Positions 49,101 to 61,500 of a DNA stretch of 64,000 nt are shown here, one piece after another. Numbering within the stretch: the stretch's first letter is position 1; each line of letters starts with the position of its first letter. Made by a program: the position numbers and the translations under genes. This DNA comes from Istiophorus platypterus (Eukaryota > Chordata > Actinopteri > Istiophoriformes > Istiophoridae). The notes under the pieces were generated by a model. That model searched no databases. It saw only the letters and a list, made by a program, of their open reading frames with translations, and was not told the DNA's origin. The stretch lies in the NCBI GenBank assembly GCA_016859345.1, contig CM029124.1, forward strand, positions 11,054,001 to 11,118,000, in the 5' to 3' direction.

Positions 49101-51960
49101 CAGCTTTGTGCATGTATTAGTAAGGACCCAAAAGAAGTGCAGTGTCAGTTTTTTGGATGGGTGGTTCTCGAGAAGTCTTCAAACATCACTTTTCTACATT
49201 TTACTCAATGCTCACAGCACACACATGCAAGGGTTTAAAGAAAGGCAGAAGTCAACTATGAAGGTGCTTTCTGCGCCGTCACCCAGACACTGTTGGAGTG
49301 GAGCAGCTTGACTCCAGTAATGACACGTTTTCTCTAGCCTTGCCAGGAGACACAACTTGGTCAAGGCAGGTGAACTGCTCAGCACCCAAGGAAATGCAGT
49401 GTTGTTTGGATGAGGCTCTCAAGAAAGCTGCAAGCTGGATTAATGCAGGCTACGCAATCAGCCTGTACAGACAGGCACATTTTGACCGGGTGCTGCACTA
49501 GTCTGATAAAACCTTGAAGAAATATACAACACACAAGCACTGGCCATGCAAAGTGCATATGTAACAATAATTTAATGTCTTATATTTAAGTTTAATATGT
49601 TTGATAAACATCTGATGATGAGTTGTTGAGTTAATGTTCAAATAATTCTTATACAAGCCTGACTGGCATTTTCTCCAGGTGTTGTTGTATAGAATATTAT
49701 TATATTGATCCTATATGTGCATCTCTTCATGCACAAACATCTGTCTTGCATTCATATGCTAGGACCAGGGTTAAAGTTGTCAAATGCATGACTCTGATTC
49801 ACACAGCTTTGCAAAGTCCTTGAGGAGAAGTTGTCTATGTCCTAAAAGAGCTTTTACAAGTTATAACATAAAGATTAAGGATAGGTTCATTTCCTGCAGT
49901 AAAAGCAACCACAGAGTTTTATTTGAAACCATCAATAAAATGAATATAATCCCCAGCTTCCACTGGTATTCTTATCTTTTTACTTTCAGACCGCAACAAA
50001 TTTATGGTCTATTTTGTTAATAAGGACAGGGATTTACGATCAGCTTTCTCTGTGGTCTCATTTGATAATTTTGATCGATTTTCAGACCTGCCGGAGGCTC
50101 TAGAATACCTTTTATGACTCTCCCTTCATGACCTTTGTACTCCTCAACTTGCCCGCTAGATATTACACCTACTTCGTTTCTTAAACATGCTCTAGACACC
50201 ACTGGCCTGCGTCCAATGTCCATTATACTGTAAATAGCTCCCATGTCTCTGGCCAGGTCCCATTTTAATCTAAGTGGCTCCAGTTCCTCCCAATGTTATT
50301 TCCTTTCACCTCCATAATATTTTTGGGTGGTAATTAAACCCCTAATATATTATAACTTTATTGTTGGTCTGCACTGTGTCGTGACACACGGATCACAGGC
50401 AAATATACACACAGCCTTATATCCACTTATGTTTCCACTAGGACAGATTTCTTCTTTCTGTTGTTAAGCTGATGATACTCAATTGAAAATCATGTTCAAG
50501 GTACAAGGTAGTTGTCCTACAAGGCTGATTAGTTCCTATTAAGGCTTAGATAGCCATCAATTTCCTCCAGCTAAATGTCAACAAAATAGGAGTCATGAAT
50601 ATTGGCAGTGATAGCATCATATCGATGATACAACTTAGTCTTGGTTAGCCTACACTGTTTTGCCCTAGGGAATAGAAATAGTGAAAAACACGCTTCAAGC
50701 AGCTGTCCAGCTATAAAATAATCTGGGAGTGTGTTGTGTTCTCTAGCACTGTCTGCATTACTGTGGTGGGAAAGTAGGGCCAAATGCATTAAACGTTAAA
50801 CATAATTTAACAAAAAATGGAAAATCAGAAACCATGATTATAGTGAAATTTTGGCCTTAAAACATGCTGTATATATAAAGAAATGCTATATACATCTCTA
50901 AACTTTTGCATGTTAAATATGGTAATGGACCAAACCAACTTAAATCATTTGTGTTTTTTAAACTATTGCTTGCTTTTAAATCTTTACTAAAAAGAGTAAT
51001 GTGCTTTTCTGCCTTGCTTTTGAATGTTGTTAAAATCTAGAATCTTTTTTAGAAGAATATCAATTGTAAATAAAAATTTTCCCCAGAAAACAATGTTGAC
51101 AGAACCTTTGGGCAATCTCTGCAGGTATTCCTTTCAGGCTGCATACAGCTTCAACAAACTTCACTAGTAAAGTAGGACAGTCTGTATGTTGCCTGAAAGG
51201 CAAAGCCCAGGGAGGAAAAAAAAAAACAAAAAATAAAAAAAATCTTTCAGCTCAGATCCCTAATCTGAATTTTGGATGGAGCCTTGAACTTCAGAGAAAC
51301 TTCAGAGAAACTTCAGTAACAAAATCAACCTGAAAAAATAATGAGCGAGGGGGACAAAAATAGGATCTTGGACAGTAAGCAATAGATAACCATCCCCCCT
51401 ATAGCCAGGGGAAATTACAGCCTAACATGGCTGTATTCATAAAAATATACAGTTCAGTTACAAATGAGAGACTCCATGATAAAGTGTGAAAGCTATCATT
51501 TAAGGTAGGCATTGCAGGCAATGTTTTGCAAGGGATCTGTACACAAATACAAGCCTAAGTATACACTACCACCCACCCACGCGTACAGAAAATAGACATA
51601 CAGTGCAGTACACACAGGATGTTGGGTGAAACCTCCTTGGCAGAGCAGGCTGATAATCAAACAGGATGTCCAGCCATGCTTCTGTGAACATACTGGGATT
51701 ACACTGATCAGCTCACTCTGATCCCACCTGCGCGTGGACAAGGCAGAGAGTGGGCAGAGCGAAATTGAGGACGAGATGTAGCGAGTGATAGGGGAGGAGA
51801 TGAAACTCAGAGAGCGGATCGGATGAATTCTCCCACTATAGCTGCTGGGTAAGTGTTGAAGAAATGGGAGCAAAACTTGGCACTTTAGTTTCAGCATGTT
51901 TCCACGTATGCCGATTCAAAAACCAACAAAAACAAAGACTGGAGCGGATGTTTTTCTTAC
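46193..51960. other. pcdh15 intron, 5.8 kb, with LINE relic
   Basis: The largest complete intron here. It is AT-rich and holds a degenerate LINE (49780-50830). No additional exon is supported. Confidence 0.65.
49780..50830 (+). mobile_element. degenerate LINE reverse-transcriptase fragment
   Basis: Broken non-LTR retrotransposon on the plus strand, antisense to pcdh15. Visible pieces are SNHRVLFETINKM at 49904, the catalytic-core residues C-stop-ADDTQL at 50462-50485 (a stop replaces the usual Y of YADDTQL), and NFLQLNVNK...VMNIGS at 50559-50610 in a different frame. These are the typical order and spacing of a fish L2/CR1/Rex-like reverse transcriptase. Frameshifts and stops show it is long dead. 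Confidence 0.75.
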
Positions 51961-52088
51961 GTCTATCTTGAGCACAGAGCTGAAGATCTTGGTGTCCTCT
52001 GTCACACCGCCTATGTAGAGCTTCCTGGAGAAGACGGGATGGTGGTCATTCTCATCCTGCACCTCAATAAACACCTTGGCTGTGTTGG
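51961..52088 (-). CDS. pcdh15: pcdh15 exon: EC10-EC11 linker and start of EC11
   Basis: A 128-bp exon between acceptor ttttttgcag and donor GTAAGA. It encodes NTAKVFIEVQDENDHHPVF, then SRKLYIGGVTEDTKIFSSVL and KID, ending in phase 0. DENDHHP is the inter-repeat calcium linker (canonical form DxNDxxP). YIGGVTED starts the last cadherin repeat, EC11, with TED as its xEx motif. The linker thus keeps its acidic calcium ligands, and this copy looks functional. The upstream intron is 3.6 kb and shows no further exon. Confidence 0.95.
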
Positions 52089-55000
52089 CTGCAAAAAACA
52101 AATGGCACAGGGTTTGAGTGACTTCCACAGTCAAGTCCTGTGGAAATAATTTGTTTCAGCCATAAATACAGATCTAGCGTGTATCAAGCATAATATAAAA
52201 CTTACAACACCTTTCTCAGTTCATGTGAAACAAAGTCAAACATTCAGCATTTAGCTCATGTCCAAGTATTTCAGGGCACCTTTTCAAGCATCTGATAATG
52301 CAGGCTTGCTGCCTCCTCACAATATAAGAATTGGGACATACAAGCCCACAAAGTTTTTATCATCATGGCCACTAACTGCTGAATGAACACATCTCTGAAG
52401 TCATCTGAACTGGCATTGATCAAATGCTGCACTATTTAGCCTCAAAATTGTTGTGTCAATATAATTATTTCATGGTCATCAGCTGGTCCAAAACTTCAAA
52501 AGAGAGCTTGAAATCATTTCAGTCATTTCATCATTCCCTGAATATTTTCCAAGTTAGTCATTACTGAAAACATCAGAGTGTCGAGCTTTTCAAACAAGAT
52601 GCTTCTAGCTAGCAACATCCCCACTGCTTTTATCATGAAGTAATACTTTTTATCATCCGAGTACAAATGTTGTGACCAATTTTTAAACCTTTTTTTTAAT
52701 ATTTTGAAACTGAGGAATAAGATTCACCTATCTTTTAAAATCTGACTGAAACTTAGTGCAAATAGAAATAATATTTGCTTGGTCTCATTCTAACTAAATG
52801 AAATCAAGCATTTAGCAATAATTTTCAGCTGCACTGCAATAACTTTTCAATTGATTTGTAATCATTTATACCTTCATCCCTTCCTCAACCAGTCCTAATG
52901 AAACAGTATGAGAAGCTATTTTGCGGCTGAAAACTTTGAGTCAATAATCAGGAGCTTATTTTTGTTTTGATTACAGAAAAAATTCAGATTCGACAGAAAC
53001 TGAGTCTGAAGTATGTTGATGACTTCTCTCTTCCCTGGTAAATAGATCAGGAAAACAACTGAGCCTGTTTGCATTTTATCAACCAACCAATTAGTAATAA
53101 CACTAACATCCTCAGTGAAATATGGCTCTGTGAAATAACAAAAATGTTGACAAAATCTTGTCTTCTAAGCCATTTTGTAAAAAAAAAGAAGAAAAACAAA
53201 AAAGGTCAACTTCTACCTTAAAACAGTTTCATCATTAAACAACTCTTACAATTGAAAGGGAAGAATTTTGACCATTAATTAATTCAAACATTTTAAAAGA
53301 CAATTAATAATAGAGCAACAGAGATTTTCATGGCGTTAGAAGCAATACAGTGAGAATGATATGGGGAAAGGAGGCAGAAGATTTTGTAGTTTAATACTAA
53401 ATTTGCCTAAATCTTTCCAACATGGCAGTTTAGATAAAACTTCTGCAGTGTCAAGGACCATTTCCCTTCCTGCAATAAACAAAAATGTAAAGTTATGTGG
53501 CACTGGAGCTAAGGATGCACCAGGGGAGCTGGACAAACAAAAACAAAGCACATTAAATTATAGGCACAAAATCTGTAGAGCGAGGCAGAGAGAAAGGACT
53601 CAAGGGGACGGAGAAGAGGTCTGCAGGGTTTCTCTCTCTTCACTCTCTCTCTAGAAAGTAAATATATCCCATCCTCCAAGTACCAGGACAAAAACCATAA
53701 ATACAGCCTCCCCCTCTCTTTCTCACTCACACTCATAAGGATGCATGAGAGAAACAGGTCCATTAAGAGAAGGGATTGCTGCTAAGGTGTTCCTAGAGTG
53801 TGCCCGAGAGTGCACTTTGAAAATATGTTTAGTTAAATCTAGTCTTATTATGTTTGTACATGTACATATGAATGTCTGAGTATGTACATGTGGGCGTATA
53901 TGCTGGCCATTTGAATTATATATACAGTGTATGAGTCCTAAAGGGGCTATGATAAAGTATCTGACAAATCAGTACCATATTGCTTTGGTAATTTAAACTC
54001 AATAAAGACTCATTAATGAGAGGCGAGATCTTTCCTGCCATGGAGACCCCTGATCTGCATTGAAGTTATACAAGTGAGGCAGGTGGGACTCTGCCAAAAG
54101 AGGTTGAGCCTGAAGATGCCAGTGGAGCTTTTCTCCTCCTTGTGTGTAATTTACATCCATCAGATAGGTGATGTGTGTGTTTGCGTGTGAGAAGATGCAG
54201 ATGGTGCGAGAAGGAAAGATGCGGGTAGAGTAGGTCACCGATTATTCGTTGGCAGCTCATAAGATTTGAGAGTGAGGTACGGAAACCTGCTTGCTGTTAG
54301 TACTTCATCCATCATTCTACAAAACTTTTGTGAGTAAACTGGGTTTGACCAACCTAATGATATTTCCATCTGAGGCGGGGCAATGAAAGAGCACAGTCTT
54401 AAGGTCTAGTAATGTTTCATCCAAAGTCATTCTTGGAAGGTCTGAAACCTTATCACTGGCAATTTATGTGATTTTCTGGAAGAGGCAATCTAGAAAATCC
54501 TGCCTGTTTTACGCAGCAATAACCAGAAACTTGAACTTCTCTCTCAATCTGTCTTCGGGCACTTCCGTCGTTTTTGTTGTGTACAACCATGAGCAAATTC
54601 ATGAATGCCTTTGAGGAGATACTGTCTTAAAGGATGCAACATTACCCACATTTGTAGGACTCAGCGCACACAGAGGCTGTTAGAATGGGAACACACGGGA
54701 GGTTTACTTACTGAGAATTCGATATGATTAATGTTTTGTCCACCACCCTTGTTATGGGAGTGGTCCACCTAAATTAAAACAAATGGGCTATTTCTGATTG
54801 TTGGACCCTTGCGACGAATTTGGACACAATGGTTTTAAGGATTTATGATATTGTTGGACTAACATGCTGCTTAGAAAGTAGATATAAATCACATTTTTAA
54901 GGTAATTTTCCGTAATCACCGTAACTGAAAGATTGAGAGTCAGAACTTCATACATATATAACACGTTCAAATTCAACTTCATATCATAGTATTAGCAGCT

Positions 55001-55700
55001 AAAGCATTTGGAATTTGGAAAAACAGCTGCTGGACCGGATATGAAAAGCACTAAATAAACTGTATCTTTAGTCAATTTAAAATCAGCTTTATGTCGAAAT
55101 GGAGGGTGAAACCGAACGAGTCACAGGCTGCAGAAAAACCTGCCACCAAGTATACAAATGTATCAGTGCAGCAAAGAAAGGTAACAGTACATAAAGCACG
55201 ACAAATACAGATAAACAGTACACACTGCGACACATCCCCGTCCTTGTTTTGATCCAGAGCCTAACAGTGCAGCCAGCACAAACAGAATATGTAATAATGA
55301 CCTTTTAATATGTAAAAGGTGTTTAATGAAACTGTAATAAAACAAGATCAAGGAGCTCCTGTTGTAAACTGTACTTTTTGCTGTCATTTCAACATCTTAT
55401 CTGGAACGTATTCCTATGGCAAGGGAGCATGTCTTAATATTTCTGTGATTTTTGGTATTTTTTTTCAGCATGGCCCCTGTATGGCTTAAAATAAGCATGT
55501 AATACAGTAAGTAAATGTGAAAATAAATACGAAAGATAAAAATAGGCTGTGAGAGAATTTCTACATCTGCATTTAATCATAATCTGTCACAGTGAAGGAT
55601 TATGAGAAAATATAAACGCGACACATGGAATCACATGAAACATAATTTCACCCCTGATTTCCTACAACCGGAGCTACACATTCACCCACTTTTTTCTTAC
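52089..55700. other. pcdh15 intron, nothing recognised
   Basis: A 3.6-kb intron of AT-rich sequence without an identifiable exon or clear mobile element. Short purine/pyrimidine runs only. Confidence 0.6.
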
Positions 55701-55841
55701 TTTTAGAAGGCACACGCAGGTTTGACATGACAACCACCATCGAGTCTGCCTGGACCCTGAGGACGTAGCTGGTTACATTTTCATAATCCAGGGGTTTAGC
55801 TGTGGAGATGACGCCTGTCCTGTTGTTGACCTGAAAGTGAC
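55701..55841 (-). CDS. pcdh15: pcdh15 exon: second half of EC10
   Basis: A 141-bp exon with acceptor ttctctag and donor GTAAGA. With the carried base it encodes GHFQVNNRTGVISTAKPLDY, followed by ENVTSYVLRVQADSMVVVMS and NLRVPSK. The pattern F-x-V-N-x-x-T-G-x-I-x-T-x-x-x-L-D-Y-E is the classic cadherin core, with DYE standing for the DRE calcium motif. The VLRVQADS strand and the NLRVPSK end match PCDH15 EC10. EC10 lies in the part of the protein where the usual linker geometry is known to be irregular, next to the flexible EC9-EC10 elbow. The exon ends one base into a codon, completed as threonine by the next exon. Confidence 0.95.
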
Positions 55842-58034
55842 CTAGAGAAAAAGAAAATCACAGCACATGACAAACTGTAAAAAAGCAATTTTAGCACTAC
55901 TCATCTAAAGTTGCCACTCTGGAGGTATAAAAACTGGAAGCATTTATACTATTTTAGGGGACATTTTGTCTTTATGGCCAATTGTCCATTAAGTGAAGAA
56001 ATAAATGGGGCTATTTTAGCACCTGCTATAATGTCGAGTTCAATTATCTAGATGCTTAAGCAGTTATAAATCTTCACACATGCTTTAGAAAACAATCAAA
56101 ATAACGATCTTTAGGGAGTGGCAGCTTCTGAAGACGAGAGCGGTCATTGGACCATGAGGAAATCACACAAAAATGCCATTATACATTCAATGGAGGCTGC
56201 TTAACTTGTGGGTTTTTAAAACTTGTTTGCAATTCAAGGACTTTTTACTTATGGCATTGACAATGGAAAAATTACAGATATACTTTTAGCAGATTTTTTT
56301 TCCACTTTCAATGTCATGGACAGATCCTATTTTTTTTTTTTTACCATGCATGCAGCCTATTGCTGATGCTCCATCTTATTTTTTTATTTTTCCAACTTGT
56401 TAGCTGTCTTTTGTCATAACTGTTGAAATTTTAGTAATTTCAGTAATTAGTATTTTCTCTCAAGATAGAGAGATTTGGTCCGTTTCTTTCAACGAGGAAT
56501 TAATTTGTAGTAAGTGTAGAGTTATATTGTTTCATTCGGGTACACTAATGTTGCGCAGAAACTCCAAGGTCACATTGGCTTCACTGGGACCAGCTGATAG
56601 TGCTAGAGGGGGACACACAGAAGATGTAGAGGAGGAATGAAGTGATGTGGTGAGATTTGGGTCCAGACAACAGAGGCTGACGGAGAGGAGTGTGTCTCCC
56701 TTCTACCTTCATGGTCAACATGAGACCACTGATAAAATGGAGAAGCTATCAGCCCGAGTGAAGAATCAGAGGGACTTCTTTGAGTGTGGTGTCCTGTGTT
56801 TCACAGGAAACATGGCGACAGCACACAGCCATGGCTTATCTGAATCCCATCTCTACCATCAATGGTTTTTAGATGGTCTGGACAGAGAGGATGGAACATT
56901 TCCGCAATTCAGAAATTGAACTCTTAGCTGTGGACCTTTTTCCAGGCTTCATACCCAGGGAGTTCTCCAATGCTACACCCGTCAAAAACGTCAACAACAA
57001 GTCATCCAAGTCATCCACTCTGTTGCACTGCTTTCCTCATGATCATCAGGAACTTAAATTAAGTGACACTGGACACAATACTTTTTACATATTTGCATTT
57101 TTACATTTTTCTATTCACTGACTGTGTATTTATCATTATTACTATGTTATAGTGGTTAGTTCCTTCCTCTTTCCTAACTGTGTTGAGCAATTATAACAAA
57201 GTAATTTCCCTGCGGGGATCAATAAAGTTCTTTTGATTTTGATCCTGAAAAAGTCATGCTTCAGAAAGCTTCTTTCTCTGGGTATATTGCTGCTAGGGGC
57301 CTGGAGGCAGATTTGTAGAACTCTTATTAGGTCTGCTTGCAATTTCCAGGAGCATCTAAGTGAGAGTGAGTCTAGCTCCGTTTTCATGTCATGACACAGA
57401 CACAGTTCATTATAAGGGGACTTGAGGTACATATAGCGAAGAGGCCGCAACTTCCTCCTTCCCCTCTATCCAGATCACAGTTACGTCTTCTACTTTTGGC
57501 TTAAAGGCCAGAGCAAACATCATGCTTGTCGGATTTTCTCTCTCCCAGGGTCTACAAGTCTGAAAAGCAGAGTGAAGTGTGTCCTCTACTTCTAGATAGA
57601 GACAGGACAAACAGTACCTTTGGCTACAGAATGCATCCAACAATTGTCAAAATAATCTGGGAGCTTTTTCAGGAGTTTTATTTTAAAATCTGATTGCACA
57701 CATTTTGATATTGTTGAAAATATGTTATTTTCCTCCCATTTTTATATACTACAGAGAAAAGACTGTTTGTGGACATCTGCAGTTGTCAGAGAAAGGCTTT
57801 GTAGAAGCTGACACTCTGGCATAAACATATCTTTGCTTTATGTAGAAAAATAAATAAAAAAAACAGGGACAAGAGGGCTTTGTATTTCAAACACAAAGCG
57901 TATGTCGTAATTTGAGTGAGCGTGTTTGGAGGGGAGTCTTGGGAACCAAAATATATATTGCATTGTACATAAAAAAAACATTCACTTGGAGTTTGTGAAT
58001 TGTAGGTTTGGTTGATATGATCTGTAGCACATAC
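55842..58034. other. pcdh15 intron with internally deleted LINE
   Basis: A 2.2-kb intron whose middle is the LINE-derived element at 56600-57243. The remaining sequence, including 57250-57650, was not recognised. Confidence 0.6.
56600..57243 (+). mobile_element. internally deleted LINE: endonuclease start joined to 3' end
   Basis: Plus strand. The frame from 56647 reads VSPFYLHGQHETTDKMEKL and CGVLCFTGNM, resembling the start of the fish LINE endonuclease (usual form ...LANVxSLxNKMDEL...CVLxFTETWL). A later frame from 56873 gives ELLAVDLFPGFIPREFSNA, matching the ELLxVSxRPxYLPREFxxV block. Soon after comes a typical LINE 3' end, CCCTGCGGGGATCAATAAAG followed by TTCTTTTGATTTTGAT. The reverse transcriptase is absent, so this is a deletion derivative, antisense to pcdh15. 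Confidence 0.75.
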
Positions 58035-58144
58035 CTCGTTCATTTCCTCCCACAATGGAGTAGAAGATGGTTTGATTGATAGCAGCAGCCAGAATTGTCC
58101 CCACAAGTGTGCCAAATGGAGCCAGCTCACTAACTGGAGGAAAC
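58035..58144 (-). CDS. pcdh15: pcdh15 exon: start of cadherin repeat EC10
   Basis: A 110-bp exon flanked by an acceptor (ctttccag) and a donor (GTATGT) on the minus strand. It reads FPPVSELAPFGTLVG, then TILAAAINQTIFYSIVGGNE, with one base carried over at each end. This is the first half of the penultimate extracellular cadherin repeat, EC10. The SELAP segment sits where cadherins carry the calcium-binding xEx motif. It is the most upstream exon I can find; the next one 5' must lie beyond the right edge, because 58145-64000 shows no frame-compatible cadherin exon. Its final single base joins the 55841 exon to make a glycine codon. Confidence 0.93.
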
Positions 58145-59079
58145 CTGGAAAGACAGAACACATATCATAAGACAAATGGTATTAGAACTTGAAGGATCAA
58201 TGTGCATGTCTGGACTAGTGGCAGACCAACATCACAGGTACAGTATAAAAGGGTTGAGACTAATACAAAGGTTTTCACAAAAACTACTGCATATCTACGT
58301 ATATTTTGAGGAAAAAAATATAATCTTTGGAATCAATTCAAACTGATAGTTGGGATTTATTTCAATCGTTGAATTGTCACTATCAAAGGATTCAGTTCTA
58401 ACCTGTCACACTACAGAGTGAGTGGTAATCATTTAGACTCTGTAAACATTTGGTAAGTTATATAACTATTTAATATAACCATTAATAGCAGCAGTGAGTT
58501 TATGTGCTTTCAATTCTGTATTTATGTAGTTTTTACTTACCAAAAACTATTTTCCTGCCTATTCCTCTCGGGAATTCACTGTTTAAGTGAGTATTACTGA
58601 GCATGCATCTGTAAAATCTACTTTAAATATGAATTGGGTTTAAAAATAAAAATTTTTATAACTGAAACAGTCAGTTATTGTTCCATTTATTTTGTTTTGC
58701 TTTGATTCCTGAATAAAATACTGAATGACTAAATTATTTTAGGGAAAAAAGGTAACATAAATAAATTCTCCACAACTGATTGGATACTTGTAACTTAGTA
58801 TTGAGGATAAGAACACACAAAAGACACAAATCATTTAGGTTGGCTCTGTATCTGAGCGTGGCGGTAAAGAAGCAGAGCTCTCATTTTTCTGCTCTGTCTT
58901 TGCTTTGACTCTCAACCATGTTTGTGACCTTGTGTAGTAACTGCAAGTACGAGACCGAAGATTCAAGCAGCTGAGATGAGGTTTCTCTGCAGGATGACTT
59001 GACTCACTCTGCGTGAAAAACCACGGACTTCAGTGATTCAAAGGAACCTTTGATTCGAGCTGCAGCTCCTTTATATTCG

Positions 59080-59210
59080 GGGGGAACCAGCCGAGGTAAT
59101 TTGGGCTCTTGGTGAAGATGCTTCTTGACTGATCCCGTCTGGGGAGTTGTTTGGGAAACGATCTGCCTGGAGGAGACCCTGGGGCAGACCCAGTATAACA
59201 ATGACGGATA
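59080..59210 (+). mobile_element. LINE-like repeat fragment
   Basis: Contains CTTGGTGAAGATGCTTCTTG and CTGGAGGAGACCCTGGGGCA followed by GACCCAG. This order is typical of a common fish non-LTR element segment (GGGATGCCTCCTGG ... GGGAGGAGACCCCGGGGCAGACCCAG). Degenerate and short. Confidence 0.55.
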
Positions 59211-59268
59211 TCATGATCATGATCATGTTGCTGCTGAAACCCTGACCAGGACAAGCTGCCTAAAAGTA

Positions 59269-59329
59269 TATTGATCAGCCACAACACTGAAACTGGTGGC
59301 TGGTTTTCATGTTATGGCTGATCAGTGTA
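59269..59329. mobile_element. short GATCAGCCATAACAT hairpin repeat
   Basis: Two arms of about 26 bp, TTGATCAGCCACAACACTGA and TCATGTTATGGCTGATCAGT, form an almost perfect inverted repeat with about 8 bp between. The arm sequence is a dispersed teleost repeat end. Confidence 0.7.
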
Positions 59330-59782
59330 GAAACAAAGAAAATATGGATGAACAGATAAAAATGCTGATTTCTTTGTATTGATAAGGTTGTAAGAGTGTA
59401 AATCCAGAACTGATTTCATAATTGCTCATTTACAGTATTTATCAATTCATCAAATTCTTTGAATATGACTTTCTTTGAGAAAATTTGACCAAAGACCATT
59501 TCCCCAAAAATGTAACTGCTGGACTGTTGCATTTTGCGACAGTGTGAATGTATAACGGCTAATGACTATTTTTGGCTATCAGACGTAAAAATGTGTAATC
59601 ATATTCAGCAGATATGATTGTCACCACTCTCCACAGACATTACAGCTGCCATATATAGCAGAAAACCCCATCGTAGCGGTATGTCAGTGAGGGATGATTT
59701 AAGACGATAATGTCATCTCGCTGTGACATCCTCTTCTAATACTGAGACTGCTTTCTTGCTTATTCTCTCATTTCTGCATACG

Positions 59783-59783
<1 letters not shown>

Positions 59784-59858
<75 letters not shown>
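59784..59858. repeat. (TG)n microsatellite
   Basis: About 37 uninterrupted TG units. Confidence 0.95.
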
Positions 59859-59859
<1 letters not shown>

Positions 59860-61319
59860 TGTAGGGTGGTATGCCATCTTTTGCAGTTTTCATTTAAAAT
59901 TTGACTATAAATCACAGCAATGGTAAGAAAAAAAACTGTCACAAGGTTGTGGGAGTAATAGTCACACCATAATCTGTGATAGTCAGATTCTATTATAAAG
60001 TCAATGTCAGTGTTACACGGTATTTTGAGGAGTAGATGCTATCATGCCGGTCCAAGTTATTTACACAGATGATTAGACGCCTCCAGTCCGTTTTTTGCTG
60101 ACCTCTCAGTTCCAACACATTTGACTACATGAATATTAAAATTATCTTAAGAATGCAAATGCGGTCAGCCAATGTTTCCCTTCAGGGTTGATTTTTATTT
60201 TACAGAACTCATGGCATTGCAGTGGCGAGAGCTTCCGCAAGGAAGCCTGAACCAATTTCCCAGGGTGAAGATGAAGAGTAGGAAAAACCTTATTCTCACA
60301 GAAATAGAGAAGTGTAATTGCCGAAAGGTTGCACAAGTGTTGAGACAATAAATGACATGTCTTCACTGCTCACTGGAGTACAACAGACACTCAGTAACTT
60401 TTTAGACAGTTGGCAGCTGTAACAGTCAGTATGGAATATGTGTTTGCCTCCCTCAAAGTTTCAGAGGCAAACAAAGGTGCAAACAGTACATTCTTGAAGG
60501 ACACTGAGTAAAAAAGACCTGTCTATCCATCCTGGAGGCAACAGTTACTGTCTCAGGAGGAAAACAATCCCCAAGGACATCTCGAGTTGAGAATAATTCT
60601 GGAAAATACAAGCCATTCACCAGGACAGAGGATGATATAACACACCATTGTCAGAGGTAATATTGTTGGACGTATGCTGCAGTGAAATGCCTGAACTGAA
60701 CGCACTCATGGAGCCTTTCAGGAAAAATACAGTGCTGTTATTGACACATGAAAAATGTGGTGTTTGTATAATAGTAAATGACTTCTGTTCAATTTCCCCC
60801 AGGTGTACTGTTGGGCTGTCATTGAATAATTGCTTTGTCCGTGGCATCCAGGAGCATGAAGCCGCACCATTCTCCGCAGTGATGGGAACCAATTTATTAA
60901 TGTGGCCTCTGTGAGTAGATTACATGTTTGGTTCAGGAGCAGGGTGACAAAAACACAGAGGCAAGCCCTTGAGCCATGTGAGCACAGTGAGGTGCAGCCC
61001 AACATGTGACTAAATCGGTTACATAAATGTGTCGTTCACTCGAAAAATAGCTGACGCGGTGGTTGCCACTATGTGTATGTGCCTTCACTTTTAATAGACT
61101 TTTCAGGTCTCCGCCGTCTGTTCCTCAGACTGACAGCCCAGAAGTGGGGATTTCATCGGCCAGACGAGACCATTTTCATCGCACTCTAACGACCATCTAG
61201 CTGCCAAGTGGTTGTAGTTGAGGCTAATACAAGTTTCACACACCAACTTATAAATGTCACTGAGCAAATATTCAGCTGTTGGTCAAAGCAGACTAGGTAA
61301 AAAGGTTAAGTACCTGCTG

Positions 61320-61500
61320 TATATCCAAGAAAAGTTGAATCAAAGGCAACTGGACTTGGTTGTAGATACTTGAAGGTGTTTTAAGTGTTAACCAAGAGGT
61401 TTCTTCAGCTCTGAATAAAATGTCCTATCTAAAACCTATTCCAGTTGCCCTTGATTCAACTTTTCCTCAATAACTAAGACAGGTATGACTGAGAATCTTT
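61320..61500. mobile_element. teleost palindromic repeat (GTTGAATCAAAGGCAACTGG)
   Basis: Left arm AGAAAAGTTGAATCAAAGGC plus AACTGG at 61329-61354, and right arm CCAGTTGCCCTTGATTCAAC plus TTTTCCT at 61441-61467, are inverted copies. Between them, GTAGATACTTGAAGGTGTTT and CCAAGAGGTTTCTTCAG match a very common fish repeat. Confidence 0.7.

Larger units (their letters stand above)
21880..58144 (-). other. pcdh15: protocadherin-15 gene, 3' portion (gene extent)
   Basis: Gene-level entry for the exons listed separately. Reading the minus strand, the exons join in one open frame: phase is 1 base at the start of the first exon, and each junction completes a codon. Recognition rests on residue-level similarity to vertebrate PCDH15 as I know it: the EC11 stretch YSAMAYRLIIPP, the membrane-adjacent VPPTLVEENKEQ and QIPGAKVIVESIG, the GYTEGALLALA transmembrane start, and the tail ending PWNSLHIPMTKL. 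PCDH15 is a single-pass non-classical cadherin of hair-cell stereocilia and photoreceptors. It pairs with cadherin-23 to make tip links and contacts the transduction channel complex. EC1-EC9 and the signal peptide are outside the window. The lower bound is the first canonical polyadenylation hexamer after the last tail exon. The choice between the a and b teleost duplicates is open. Confidence 0.95.

Noticed and set aside
59723..59942. Val-Cys and His-Thr repeat ORFs on both strands
   Set aside because: Pure translation of the TG/CA microsatellite.
60648..60914. 88-codon plus ORF (MSEVILLDVCC...)
   Set aside because: Single unsupported ORF inside an intron with an equally long ORF on the other strand; no domain seen.
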